DNA of 64,000 nt from assembly GCF_003024525.3 (NCBI RefSeq), contig NZ_CP035934.2, positions 434,001-498,000 on the forward strand. The letters run 5' to 3'. Origin of the DNA: Acinetobacter cumulans (GTDB taxonomy: Bacteria; Pseudomonadota; Gammaproteobacteria; Pseudomonadales; Moraxellaceae). This document shows, in pieces, positions 45,019-53,874 of the stretch; the first letter of the stretch is position 1, and each line of letters opens with the position of its first letter. A program made the translations under genes and the position numbers. The notes beneath the pieces are model-generated. The model saw only the letters and a program-made list of their open reading frames with translations. It searched no databases and was not told the origin of the DNA.

Positions 45019-45750
45019 ATGGGTTATAGATCTGGTGGGATGGTGTTTCCATTCAAAGGTGATCTAGACGAATTAGTTGACTTAGTTAACAATTGGACTG
45101 AAAAATGCTTTGAAATTTTAGCCCCTAATTTGAAAGCAAATGAAACTATTGAATTAGAGTTAATTAAAGATAACGTGGTCATTATTCATAATTACAGCTT
45201 TTTCTTCTCTGCTTATCAAGATAAGGGTTTATGGAGTGAAAGGCTTAAAAAATCTTCATTGAATGATTGGGTAATATTTTTTGAATGTGTAGATAGTTTT
45301 AATGTAGCCAGTTATTTGATATTTAAAAATAATATAGAGGTTAGGCGAGTTTCTGAGTCTGAAGATCAGGCTTTTTATCAGGATGGTGAACCTCAAGACT
45401 TTGAAAAAGAATGGCTTAATGCATCAATAGCTTATGAACATGAATATCAAGAAGATGATGAATGGAAGGAAGAAATTATAACTGATCCAAACTTTTCCTT
45501 GGATGACATTGAAGAGTGGGAGAATTATTACAAATTTTATTATGTTGGCTCTATAAATAATTCCACCAACCATTTAGCTAGACAGTTGCTAAGTGACTTA
45601 TCAAATAAATATCTAGGTTTTGATTTGATTAATGATTTTTATGACTTAGAGAACAAAATTACTCTAGGTTATGGTGATATTACTGAGAATCAGTTAATTG
45701 TAAATAAACAGAAAAAAAGCTTTTTTGAGAAAATTTTATTTTGGAAGTAA
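45019..45750 (+). CDS. AT-rich orphan gene, acidic soluble protein of unknown function
   Basis: A 243-residue protein without signal peptide or membrane helix and with no recognised domain. The N-terminal third (FPFKGDLDELVDLVNNWTEK) alternates hydrophobic and acidic residues; the middle (about 115-170) is very acidic (EHEYQEDDEWKEE); the end is basic (KQKKSFFEKILFWK). Codon use is strongly AT-biased, unlike plsB and the epimerase gene on either side, and no good ribosome-binding site precedes the ATG. The acidity would suit an immunity or antitoxin-like protein, but no toxin gene lies next to it, so this is only a suggestion. Confidence 0.6.
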   Translation: MGYRSGGMVFPFKGDLDELVDLVNNWTEKCFEILAPNLKANETIELELIKDNVVIIHNYSFFFSAYQDKGLWSERLKKSSLNDWVIFFECVDSFNVASYLIFKNNIEVRRVSESEDQAFYQDGEPQDFEKEWLNASIAYEHEYQEDDEWKEEIITDPNFSLDDIEEWENYYKFYYVGSINNSTNHLARQLLSDLSNKYLGFDLINDFYDLENKITLGYGDITENQLIVNKQKKSFFEKILFWK

Positions 45751-45850
45751 CATTCATTTAACATAAGACCTCTTATACTAAATGCATATGTAAGCCCAAA
45801 ACAGAAATATCCATTTTCTTCGAAGTAAATAAAAAGGGGCAAGTCTTAAA

Positions 45851-45891
45851 ACTCACCCCTCATCCCAACCTTCTCCCAAAGGGAGAAGGAG
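45851..45891. repeat. REP-like palindromic element
   Basis: CTCACCCCTCATCCCAACC followed by CTTCTCCC-AAA-GGGAGAAG (45871-45889) resembles repetitive extragenic palindromes scattered in many proteobacterial genomes. It lies 10 bases past the plsB stop codon and may also serve as its terminator. Only one copy occurs in this window. Confidence 0.6.
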
Positions 45892-45901
45892 CTATAAGGA
45901 T

Positions 45902-48469
45902 TTACTTCTTCTTGCGCTTCAAGCGTTTCTTCGCCTGTTCCGCAACGACTTTATCCAGTGCTTCTTTCAGTTCATCATCGCTGAATGTCGTAATGTGTTG
46001 CAACATTTGCAAGGTCACATCATCCAATACAAGGTTGGCGTACTGAGCAACATTTTGGAAGTTTTCATCAAACACAATCGCATTGTCTTCATTGGTACTG
46101 ATGTAGCCTTGCTGTGTCAGTACCTTAATAAAGCTTTGGAATAAGGCTTTATCAAAGAATTCTGGTGAGTTGAACTCATACAGCACAGATAGACGCTGAC
46201 CAACCAAATGGCTCAGTTCTTCAACCTGACGCGTAGAAATATTGCCTGAACCACGCTGGGTGATTAAAGCCAAGGTCATGTAATAACGTTCAAGGCTCTG
46301 CATCACAGGTGCAGCCAACACCACCAATTGATTGTGATGTTCACTGTTTGGCGCAGGTGAAACTAAGTTGCCTTCGGCGTCTTCAGAAATGAGCTTGGCT
46401 TGAATCAATGCTTCAGCATAAGCACAAATCTGATCTTTCAGCTCTTCATCTTTCCATTTTAAAAACAGTTCAGCTTTTAAGAATGGATATAAAGTACGGA
46501 TCACATTGATTAAGTCGCCACGGCGGATGGTGCCGTTATGTTCAACCATTGCCGCAATCAGTGAAGGCAAAATGAATGCATGTAAAATGTTATTGCGGAA
46601 ATAGGTCAGTAACACGGCTTGACCATCTTCAATGGCAATAATGTCACCCAAGACATGCTTCACGCGTTTGATCAGTTTAAGCTTTAAGCCGTAAGCAATA
46701 ATTTCTTTACCTGACAACGGTGTCACTTGCATACGCGAATCATACGGCAGGGCAGTGAGCAGGTTGCGGTAGGTATCAAGCTGATTAATACAAATTTCTT
46801 CGTCCAGCGTATGTTTTACAGTAGCTAGTAAAATCAGAGACAGCAAAGACACAGGATTGATTACTGCAGCACGGTTGATGTTTTCCAAAATCGCATGTGC
46901 TGAGCTTGTCACAGCTTCTGAAACTTCTGGTGGCATCGCATCGTCATTTTTTTCAATTTTGACATTGTCTACGCCATGCTGTTTTAGAACATCATTGAGG
47001 AAAACAGGCTCGCCAAAGTTCACATGCACCTTGCCGAAAATACGTTCAATTTTACGTAAAGTTTTAACAATACCGAGGATTGATTCGCCTTCTTTTGGCT
47101 TACCGTTCATTTCGCCAACGTAGGTTGCGCCTTCCATTAAGCGTTCATAGCCAATATAAGTTGGCAGGAACACAATCGGTTTTGCAGGATTACGCAGATG
47201 GCTGTGTACCGTCATTGCCAACATACCCGTTTTTGGCGGTAACAGACGGCCAGTACGCGAACGACCACCTTCAATAAAGTATTCGAGAGGCGTATTACGC
47301 GACAAAATGCTGTATAAATATTCTTTAAACACAGTGGTGTATAAGCCATTGCCACGGAAGCTACGACGGATAAAGAATGCGCCACCGCCACGTAGAATTT
47401 GGCCGACAAATGGCATATTTAAGTTATCACCGGCAGCGATGTACGGCACCATCATCCCGCGTTTGTAAATCACATAAGACAGTAATAGGTAGTCAATATG
47501 ACTGCGGTGACATGGTGTATAGACAATTTCATAGTCCTTAGCCAATTCACGTACGGTACTGAAGTTATGTACTTCTACACCGTCATACAACTGTGTCCAC
47601 AAACGTGTTAATGCAATATCTGCAAAACGCACCGTTGAGTGAGAATAATCGGACACGATTTCATTTAAATAACCAATCGCACGACGCTCAGCTTCGACCA
47701 TACTAATTTTGCCACGAATACTTTCACGGCGAATCGCATCTTGCACATCAGGGGCTTTGATGAGACCGTGCATGACATTGCGACGGTCAGATAAATCTGG
47801 GCCTAAAACGACTTCACGTTGACCATCAAGATAGTCATTTAGTGTGCTTAAGATATAAGTGGCTGGTGAAAGGTTTGGATGCGTGGTTTTCGCATAATCG
47901 ATCAGCGCACGTAGTGATTGTGGCTCATGGAATTCGATATAAGTTTGACGTCCATGCAAGCCAATATTCATGAGCTGCTTAACACGGCTTGGTGTAGACC
48001 ACGTGTCTGTAAATAAAAGCTTTAACCAAGAATCTTCTTTTTCTGGATCGCGTCCCCAAAGCAAAGTGACAGGAACAAATTCAATATCTAAATCAGGTTG
48101 TTTTTCTAAGGCTTCGACTAAGCGCAAAAGGCGCGGTGGAAAAGCATGTGGCGGTGGGTTAAGTAAATTATTTTCATCGCGATGTTGCAAAAATAATACT
48201 GAGGCTTTTTCAGTATGTGTCCCTACATTGAGCGGGTCGAGCGCGGCATGTAATTTTAAACGACGGGTTTCACCATCGACCACCAAGGCATTACTACGTG
48301 AGTGTGTTTGTAATACGTAGCAGACAATCTTTTTAGATTGCGGGGTATCTGATGTTTCTGCGATCGCGGGTTCAGTAGGCACTTCGCCAAGAACGTGTGG
48401 TGTTACCACGAGGTCAAGAAGCTTACTTGAAAGCTTACGATACATTTGACCAAAGCCAGGCTTGGACAT
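45902..48469 (-). CDS. plsB: Glycerol-3-phosphate 1-O-acyltransferase PlsB
   Basis: An 855-residue inner-membrane enzyme making lysophosphatidic acid, the first step of phospholipid synthesis. Acyltransferase motifs are PCHRSHIDYLLLSYV (HX4D), GGGAFFIRRSFRG, EYFIEGGRSRTGRLLPPKTG and IVFLPTYIGYERL. The C-terminal end is lysine-rich (AKKRLKRKKK). The long N- and C-terminal domains are usual for the gammaproteobacterial enzyme. It is divergent from tesB. Confidence 0.95.
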   Translation of the reverse strand: MSKPGFGQMYRKLSSKLLDLVVTPHVLGEVPTEPAIAETSDTPQSKKIVCYVLQTHSRSNALVVDGETRRLKLHAALDPLNVGTHTEKASVLFLQHRDENNLLNPPPHAFPPRLLRLVEALEKQPDLDIEFVPVTLLWGRDPEKEDSWLKLLFTDTWSTPSRVKQLMNIGLHGRQTYIEFHEPQSLRALIDYAKTTHPNLSPATYILSTLNDYLDGQREVVLGPDLSDRRNVMHGLIKAPDVQDAIRRESIRGKISMVEAERRAIGYLNEIVSDYSHSTVRFADIALTRLWTQLYDGVEVHNFSTVRELAKDYEIVYTPCHRSHIDYLLLSYVIYKRGMMVPYIAAGDNLNMPFVGQILRGGGAFFIRRSFRGNGLYTTVFKEYLYSILSRNTPLEYFIEGGRSRTGRLLPPKTGMLAMTVHSHLRNPAKPIVFLPTYIGYERLMEGATYVGEMNGKPKEGESILGIVKTLRKIERIFGKVHVNFGEPVFLNDVLKQHGVDNVKIEKNDDAMPPEVSEAVTSSAHAILENINRAAVINPVSLLSLILLATVKHTLDEEICINQLDTYRNLLTALPYDSRMQVTPLSGKEIIAYGLKLKLIKRVKHVLGDIIAIEDGQAVLLTYFRNNILHAFILPSLIAAMVEHNGTIRRGDLINVIRTLYPFLKAELFLKWKDEELKDQICAYAEALIQAKLISEDAEGNLVSPAPNSEHHNQLVVLAAPVMQSLERYYMTLALITQRGSGNISTRQVEELSHLVGQRLSVLYEFNSPEFFDKALFQSFIKVLTQQGYISTNEDNAIVFDENFQNVAQYANLVLDDVTLQMLQHITTFSDDELKEALDKVVAEQAKKRLKRKKK

Positions 48470-48749
48470 AAAGACTCCTACTTGAATGAACCAGCCCGAT
48501 TAAATTTCGGGGGATACAATTTTTGCATAATTTTAGCGAAAAACAGTATGTCATTTTCTAACATTTTATAGGCATATTGTAAGATTTTATCGTTAAAAAA
48601 CGTATTTTTAGCAGATAATTTCGAAGAAGAATGTGACAGTTCAGTCAGGCAATCTTTAGGGTTTTACTGGGTTTTTATGGCAATATAGTGCTGAACTGTG
48701 AATTTAAATTTTGCCTGATTTCAGGTGATCCCATGTAAATAGGTCGTAT

Positions 48750-49622
48750 ATGAATGCTTTAACTCAAGAGTTAGTTGAACTGCTTAGCTTAGAAAAGCTA
48801 GAAGAAAACATCTTTCGCGGTCAAAGCCGTAATTTGGTGGGCAAGCGTGTGTTTGGCGGTCAAGTCTTAGGCCAAGCACTTCGTGCAGCATCATATACAA
48901 CCGACCGTCCTGCACATTCACTGCATGCATATTTCTTGTTTGGTGGTGATGTAAATGCGCCAATTATTTATGAAGTTGACCGTATTCGTGATGGCCGTAG
49001 TTTTGTAAGCCGTCAGGTACGTGCTATTCAACATGGCAAGACCATTTTTATGTGCATGGTGTCATTTGCAGAACAAGAAGAAGGCTTGAATTATCAAGTG
49101 GCTGAGCCAGAGTATCCTGCAGTTGAAGATGTAAAATCAGAAGCTGAACTTAAAAATATGTTGGTTGAGTTTGTACCTGAAAATGTACGTGCTTCATTTA
49201 TGCGCGACCGTCATGTGGAAATTCGCCCAATCGATCCGCAAAATCCCTTCCAGCCACAACCTGCTGCGCCATCTTATGCACATTACATTCGCACACATGA
49301 CAAAATTGCAGATCATGTAGATGAGATCTCGCTCCATCAGGCGATTGCGGCATTTTATTCAGACTTTACTTTAATGACGACTGCGCTACGTCCGCATGGT
49401 TTAAGCTATTTATCGCCAAGTTTACAGTGTGCCAGCATTGATCATGCTATGTATTTCCATAAACCATTTCGTGTGGATGAATGGATGCTATACGACATGG
49501 ATGCAACCATAAGCGCTAGCTCGCGCGGTCTGAATTTTGGTCGTATGTGGCAAAATGGCGAGTTGGTATGTAGTACTACACAAGAAGGTTTAATTCGTTT
49601 GCGTGAAATTGAAACGCAATAA
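48750..49622 (+). CDS. tesB: Acyl-CoA thioesterase II
   Basis: A 290-residue double hotdog protein. Motifs include NIFRGQSRNLVGKRVFGGQV, the HAYFLFGGDVNAPIIYEVDR segment, and near the end SIDHAMYFHKPFRVDEWMLY with catalytic Asp, plus STTQEGLIR. It hydrolyses medium- and long-chain acyl-CoA. It is monocistronic with a strong terminator. Confidence 0.93.
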   Translation: MNALTQELVELLSLEKLEENIFRGQSRNLVGKRVFGGQVLGQALRAASYTTDRPAHSLHAYFLFGGDVNAPIIYEVDRIRDGRSFVSRQVRAIQHGKTIFMCMVSFAEQEEGLNYQVAEPEYPAVEDVKSEAELKNMLVEFVPENVRASFMRDRHVEIRPIDPQNPFQPQPAAPSYAHYIRTHDKIADHVDEISLHQAIAAFYSDFTLMTTALRPHGLSYLSPSLQCASIDHAMYFHKPFRVDEWMLYDMDATISASSRGLNFGRMWQNGELVCSTTQEGLIRLREIETQ

Positions 49623-49641
49623 ACCTTGAGCTGTGTACATT

Positions 49642-49673
49642 AAAAAAGCCGAATCGATCGATTCGGCTTTTTT
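49642..49673. terminator. Strong palindromic terminator after tesB
   Basis: AAAAAAGCCGAATCGAT and its exact complement CGATTCGGCTTTTTT form a near-uninterrupted palindrome ending in T's, 20 bases past the stop. Confidence 0.9.
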
Positions 49674-49878
49674 ATTTTAAGCTGTTCACAGAATGTATAG
49701 CTGGCTTTAAAGTTTAAATATTTTTTTTCGAATGTAGTAGAAATCTGCTGTCGCCCAACATCGTTCATTGGATGTGCTTAGCAGGAAAATTGCAGGCCTT
49801 TACACAAAAAAATATCGAATCTTAGGCTTACGCATGGCATAGTGCCTTGAAGTATGTACTGAAAAAAATGACTCAGCT

Positions 49879-51123
49879 ATGAGCTTAAATACCCAAATTT
49901 TTATTGCAGCCATTTTAGGCATTGCCTTTGGCTTTTTAATGAATCTGTTTCCAGACAGTGGATTCTTTAACTCGAGTTTATATGGCTTGGGATTAATGAG
50001 CAGTATTTTTATTGGCTTACTAAAAATGCTATTGATCCCTCTCATTTTCAGTTCAATCGTTGTGGGAGTTTCTAATTTACAGGCAGGTGGTCAGTTAGGC
50101 CGTGTTTGGAAAATTACTTTGGCTTGCTGTGTAACCACGACTACACTGGCACTTATATTGGGCTTGGCTTGTGCGCATATATTTCAGGTGGGGAAGGGTG
50201 TGGACATTCAAATGTTCCAAGAGGCCATGGCACAACATCAAAGTCCAGACACGCTGACACCGTTATCTTTTTTTACCAATTTTATTCAAAATACATTAAT
50301 TAACCCTTTCAAAGCCTTTGCTGAAGGCAATGTGCTGGCAGTCGTCGTGTTTGCCTTACTGTTGGGTGTGGCATTGGTGCAAGGTGGCGATAAATTCCGT
50401 AGCGTACGTAAACTGAGTGCGCAATTTTTTGACATTATGATGCTGATGATCAGCTGGGTTATGAAACTAGCACCCTTGGGTATTTTTGCGCTCTTGGCGA
50501 AGTTGATTGCGACAGAAGATATTTCGGTGCTGAGCCGTTTGGCTGAATTTGCTGCTGTGGTAACAGGAACGACCATTTTTCATGGTGCGGTGGTATTGCC
50601 ATTTTTATTGTGGATTTTTGGCAAGATGAGCCCAATCACATTCTTTAAGGGAACACGTGCTGCTCTCATCACAGCGTTTGCGACCAGTTCCAGTTCTGCA
50701 ACCATGCCACTGTCTATGAAGTGTGCACAGGAAAATTTAGGCGTCCGTCCACAAACTGCAGGTTTTGTAATTCCATTAGGCACACAATTGAATATGGATG
50801 GTACTGCGCTATATGAAGCTGCTGCCGCACTTTTTATTGCAAATTTGATGGGACTAGATTTGAGTTTGGGGCAACAATTGATTGTCTGTGCCACCGCCAT
50901 GATTGCCTCTTTGGGTGCGCCGGGCATTCCAAGTGCGGGCATGGTGACTATGATTATGGTATTGCAGTCTGTTGGTTTGCCTGCTGAAGCGATTGCGATT
51001 TTACTGCCGATTGACCGCTTATTAGATACAGTACGTACGGTGGTGAATGTACAGGGCGATATGATGATTAGTGTGGTGGTTGATCGTCATACGCGAGAAG
51101 CTGAAACAGTAATAGAAAGTTAA
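49879..51123 (+). CDS. Dicarboxylate/amino acid:cation symporter (DAACS family)
   Basis: A 414-residue transporter with eight helices and two re-entrant loops. HP1 carries the serine-rich FATSSSSATMPLS, TM7 NMDGTALYEAAAALFIAN and HP2 SLGAPGIPSAGMVTMIMVL; TM8 has PIDRLLDTVRTVVNVQGD with the substrate-binding Asp, Arg and Asn. This is the GltP/DctA type, importing glutamate, aspartate or C4-dicarboxylates with H+ or Na+. The exact substrate cannot be read. It appears monocistronic. Confidence 0.9.
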   Translation: MSLNTQIFIAAILGIAFGFLMNLFPDSGFFNSSLYGLGLMSSIFIGLLKMLLIPLIFSSIVVGVSNLQAGGQLGRVWKITLACCVTTTTLALILGLACAHIFQVGKGVDIQMFQEAMAQHQSPDTLTPLSFFTNFIQNTLINPFKAFAEGNVLAVVVFALLLGVALVQGGDKFRSVRKLSAQFFDIMMLMISWVMKLAPLGIFALLAKLIATEDISVLSRLAEFAAVVTGTTIFHGAVVLPFLLWIFGKMSPITFFKGTRAALITAFATSSSSATMPLSMKCAQENLGVRPQTAGFVIPLGTQLNMDGTALYEAAAALFIANLMGLDLSLGQQLIVCATAMIASLGAPGIPSAGMVTMIMVLQSVGLPAEAIAILLPIDRLLDTVRTVVNVQGDMMISVVVDRHTREAETVIES

Positions 51124-51188
51124 TTCAATATTGAGTTTTTTCTGCGCCGTAACGCTGTAAAGCATTTTAACCACGAAATGAGCACAAT

Positions 51189-51216
51189 AAAAAGCAGGCT
51201 ACAAAGCCTGCTTTTT
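51189..51216. terminator. Bidirectional terminator after the DAACS symporter gene
   Basis: AAAAAGCAGGCT, ACAA, AGCCTGCTTTTT, about 65 bases after the stop and between convergent genes. Confidence 0.88.
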
Positions 51217-51263
51217 TAATTTTATTTCAGCCCAAATAGTACTAATTAGCTTTGGATAATCGC

Positions 51264-52211
51264 TTAAGCGGCAACTTTAGGTAGTGCGCATTTAGCCGCA
51301 GGAGACTGATCTAAGTAAGCAATCGCATCTTCTGTTTTTGCTTCATGGACTGGATCATACCAAGGCATTAAATAACCCAATTGCTGAGAAACCAACCATA
51401 GCGGATGTGGCATTAGACGGTTGTCTTTTTGTGCGATGCGTGACCATTCACGCCAAATCCAAGGTTTATATACCGCAGGCTTAATTGATGCATAACGTGG
51501 ATCTTGTCCTAAAATATGGGCAGCACCATCAGTCCAAAGCCCAATAACAGCCACAATCACAATTAAACTTTGATAGTAGCGAGAAATATAGCCACCACCT
51601 AAATGACGATAAAGATCAAAAGCCACCGTGCGATGTTCAATTTCTTCTGCGCCATGCCATTTGACCAAGTCCAGCATATTGGGATCTGCGCCCAAGCGTT
51701 GCCATTCAGAGTTATATAGTACGTATTTTCCTAACACACAGGTCATGTGTTCAACCGTTGCAATAATCCCTAGGCGGAATAGATCCCATTGATGTTCGAG
51801 TGCTTTAGGTACTTCTAAGCCCATGGGTTGATCGGCCAATACCTTGCCAAACAAGAAATCCATAATTTTTAAGTTACGGCTCACATCAATATTGCGCACC
51901 GTTAGATATTCTTTATTCGCAGAATTATGTGCTTGCGCATGCATGGCTTCTTGGCGGATAAATGCTTTGACGTCCTCCGCAAGTTTTTCATCGGTAATTT
52001 TAGGCAGTACTTTGTTGTACAGGCGGCAGAACCAAAATTCGCCTGCTGGCAAAATCATATTAATTTCATTAATAAAGTAGCTGACAAAAGGCTGGTTGGG
52101 AATCCAGTCAACCGGCGTATCCTGCCACTCAAATTTGACTTTACGCGGTTTAATGCTGTAGCTGATGGAAGAGCCTATTCTTGAGTTTTTCAGGCGGGAG
52201 AGCAATTTCAT
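51264..52211 (-). CDS. Predicted metal-dependent hydrolase (PF10118)
   Basis: A 315-residue protein of the PF10118 family. The ferritin-like pattern FIRQEAMHAQAHN, GLIATVEHMTC-like (IIATVEHMTCVLG) and WHGAEEIEHRTVAFDLY supplies Glu and His residues for a di-metal site. The C-terminus has a hydrophobic stretch (YYQSLIVIVAVIGLW), suggesting membrane association. The family is widespread in Acinetobacter; the reaction is not established. Single gene, behind the engB terminator. Confidence 0.82.
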   Translation of the reverse strand: MKLLSRLKNSRIGSSISYSIKPRKVKFEWQDTPVDWIPNQPFVSYFINEINMILPAGEFWFCRLYNKVLPKITDEKLAEDVKAFIRQEAMHAQAHNSANKEYLTVRNIDVSRNLKIMDFLFGKVLADQPMGLEVPKALEHQWDLFRLGIIATVEHMTCVLGKYVLYNSEWQRLGADPNMLDLVKWHGAEEIEHRTVAFDLYRHLGGGYISRYYQSLIVIVAVIGLWTDGAAHILGQDPRYASIKPAVYKPWIWREWSRIAQKDNRLMPHPLWLVSQQLGYLMPWYDPVHEAKTEDAIAYLDQSPAAKCALPKVAA

Positions 52212-52271
52212 CTGACGGTCCTTATTTTAATTTTGTGAAGCTGTTCACATTTATATATAGGGTCAGTATGA

Positions 52272-52306
52272 AAAAAATATCCTGTATTGTAATTAGCAAT
52301 ACAGGA
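52272..52306 (-). terminator. Rho-independent terminator of engB
   Basis: TCCTGTATTG (52280-52289) and CAATACAGGA (52297-52306) form a perfect 10-bp stem; on the minus strand ATATTTTTTT follows. Confidence 0.88.
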
Positions 52307-52361
52307 CATTTGGTTGTCAAAAAATGATGATTATGGTCAGACAATCTGACGCATTTTACCG

Positions 52362-53231
52362 TTAAGACGGATCTTTTGGCGCTTGCTCGGCAGGCAGTTC
52401 AGCGTCTAAAGCATCATCAAATTCAGTCTCTTCAAACTCTGAATCGAAGTCAGCATCATCAAAATCATCTGCTTCGGCATCTGGAATGCTGGCCAAATCA
52501 AATTCTGCAGCCTGTTCAAGGGTAAAGTTCAAACGGCCGCCCATCACGCTGGCAAGTTCTTCTAAGCCCTGTTTGTTTAACGATGAGAAGGTTTGAATCG
52601 AGAACTGCAGCTTCATTTTTTTCAGCTGCGCTTTAACTTCCTGCAGCGCTTTAGAAGCAGGGCCGCGGTTGAGTTTATCTGATTTAGTTAAAAGTACATG
52701 CACGAATAATTTACGTGAATATGCCCATTCCAGCATCATCACATCAAAGTGCTGCAGCGGGTGGCGGATGTCCATTAACAGGACAAGGCCTTGCAGGCTT
52801 TCACGGTGAATCAGGTAATTTTCGAGTTCTTTTTGCCAAACAATTTTCATCGCTTCAGGTACGGCCGCATAGCCATAACCCGGCAAATCGACCAAACGCT
52901 GGTCTGGATTGCCCAAGCTGAAAAAGTTGATCATTTGGGTACGGCCAGGGCGTTTTGATGCGCGGGCCAATTGCTTTTGATTGGTTAAGGCATTAATTGC
53001 GCTAGATTTTCCTGCATTTGAGCGGCCAGCAAAAGCGATTTCATAGCCTGTATCTTCAACGCATAAATTCAGCTTTGGCGCGCTCATTAAGAATTCAGCT
53101 TTACGCAGCCAGTTTAATGCGCGTACAGAGTATTCAGTAATAGCTGGATCGACTTTTTTTTCGTAGCTGATCTTTTGCTTAGGCGCATGAGCTACCTTAC
53201 TGTTTCTAGATTTTCCTCTGTGCTGATGCAT
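52362..53231 (-). CDS. engB: Ribosome biogenesis GTPase EngB (YihA/YsxC)
   Basis: A 289-residue GTPase needed for 50S assembly. G1 is AGRSNAGKSSAIN, G3 DLPGYGYA, G4 TKSD. Its core (about 49-235) is preceded by a 48-residue basic extension and followed by a very acidic tail (DDFDDADFDSEFEETEFDD). Acinetobacter relatives have a comparable N-terminal extension, so the start at 53231 is kept, although the core would be complete from the internal Met at residue 49. The acidic tail is unusual compared with the roughly 200-residue standard protein. Confidence 0.9.
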   Translation of the reverse strand: MHQHRGKSRNSKVAHAPKQKISYEKKVDPAITEYSVRALNWLRKAEFLMSAPKLNLCVEDTGYEIAFAGRSNAGKSSAINALTNQKQLARASKRPGRTQMINFFSLGNPDQRLVDLPGYGYAAVPEAMKIVWQKELENYLIHRESLQGLVLLMDIRHPLQHFDVMMLEWAYSRKLFVHVLLTKSDKLNRGPASKALQEVKAQLKKMKLQFSIQTFSSLNKQGLEELASVMGGRLNFTLEQAAEFDLASIPDAEADDFDDADFDSEFEETEFDDALDAELPAEQAPKDPS

Positions 53232-53343
53232 AACTCGACTTCAATGACTGATTTACAAGCAGCCATTATAAAGGAACTCGTTCGGGCAAGCGAACTTTGA
53301 TCTGAAAGATGCGCTGATCGAATGGAAAATGGGCGCGGCCACA

Positions 53344-53787
53344 TCATAGATTGATCATTTGAATGGGAGACTGCGTAGTGTATTTTGATGAGGGCGGGGT
53401 GCTGAGGACATCTCCTAAGCTGTATTGGTCGAGGCTGTGATAAAACTGCTCCATCGCCTGATCTAAAATGCCTTTTAAACCGCAATTGCTGCGTAACACG
53501 CAGGGAGGCGTATTGCATTCCACAATCGGATTTTCACGCTGTAAAATCCGGACAATTTCACCAAGACGAAGCGTGAGTGCCTGAGGGTTAAGGCGAATGC
53601 CGCCGCCTTTGCCGCGGGCGGTAATCAGCCAGTCCTGTTTTCCCATAAAATGCACAATTTTCACTAAATGATTTTGCGATACGCGCAGATCTTCGGCAAT
53701 TTCCGCAATTGTATACGGCAGCGCTTTGGGCTGAGCGATATACATCAGAACACGTAAGGCATAATCGGTGAATTTATTCAGCTGCAT
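53344..53787 (-). CDS. nsrR: Nitric-oxide-sensing repressor NsrR (Rrf2 family)
   Basis: A 147-residue regulator. The N-terminal winged helix is MQLNKFTDYALRVLMYIA with the RGKGGGIRLN wing. Three cysteines in CNTPPCVLRSNC bind the iron-sulfur cluster that NO destroys. It lies directly downstream of hmp on the same strand, and the hmp promoter has two matching operators (55111-55133 and 55136-55158), so it is the repressor of NO detoxification here. Confidence 0.93.
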   Translation of the reverse strand: MQLNKFTDYALRVLMYIAQPKALPYTIAEIAEDLRVSQNHLVKIVHFMGKQDWLITARGKGGGIRLNPQALTLRLGEIVRILQRENPIVECNTPPCVLRSNCGLKGILDQAMEQFYHSLDQYSLGDVLSTPPSSKYTTQSPIQMINL

Positions 53788-53818
53788 GATAATACTGTAA
53801 GTGTAGGAGAAATAAATA

Positions 53819-53849
53819 AGGGTTAGTCTAGCATAACTAAACTAACCCT
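53819..53849 (-). terminator. Hairpin between hmp and nsrR
   Basis: AGGGTTAGT and ACTAACCCT form a 9-bp stem with a 13-base loop; on the minus strand TATTTATTT follows. It probably ends most hmp transcripts, lowering nsrR readthrough. Confidence 0.65.
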
Positions 53850-53874
53850 ATTTTATTTCAAGCGGACGGGAGAG

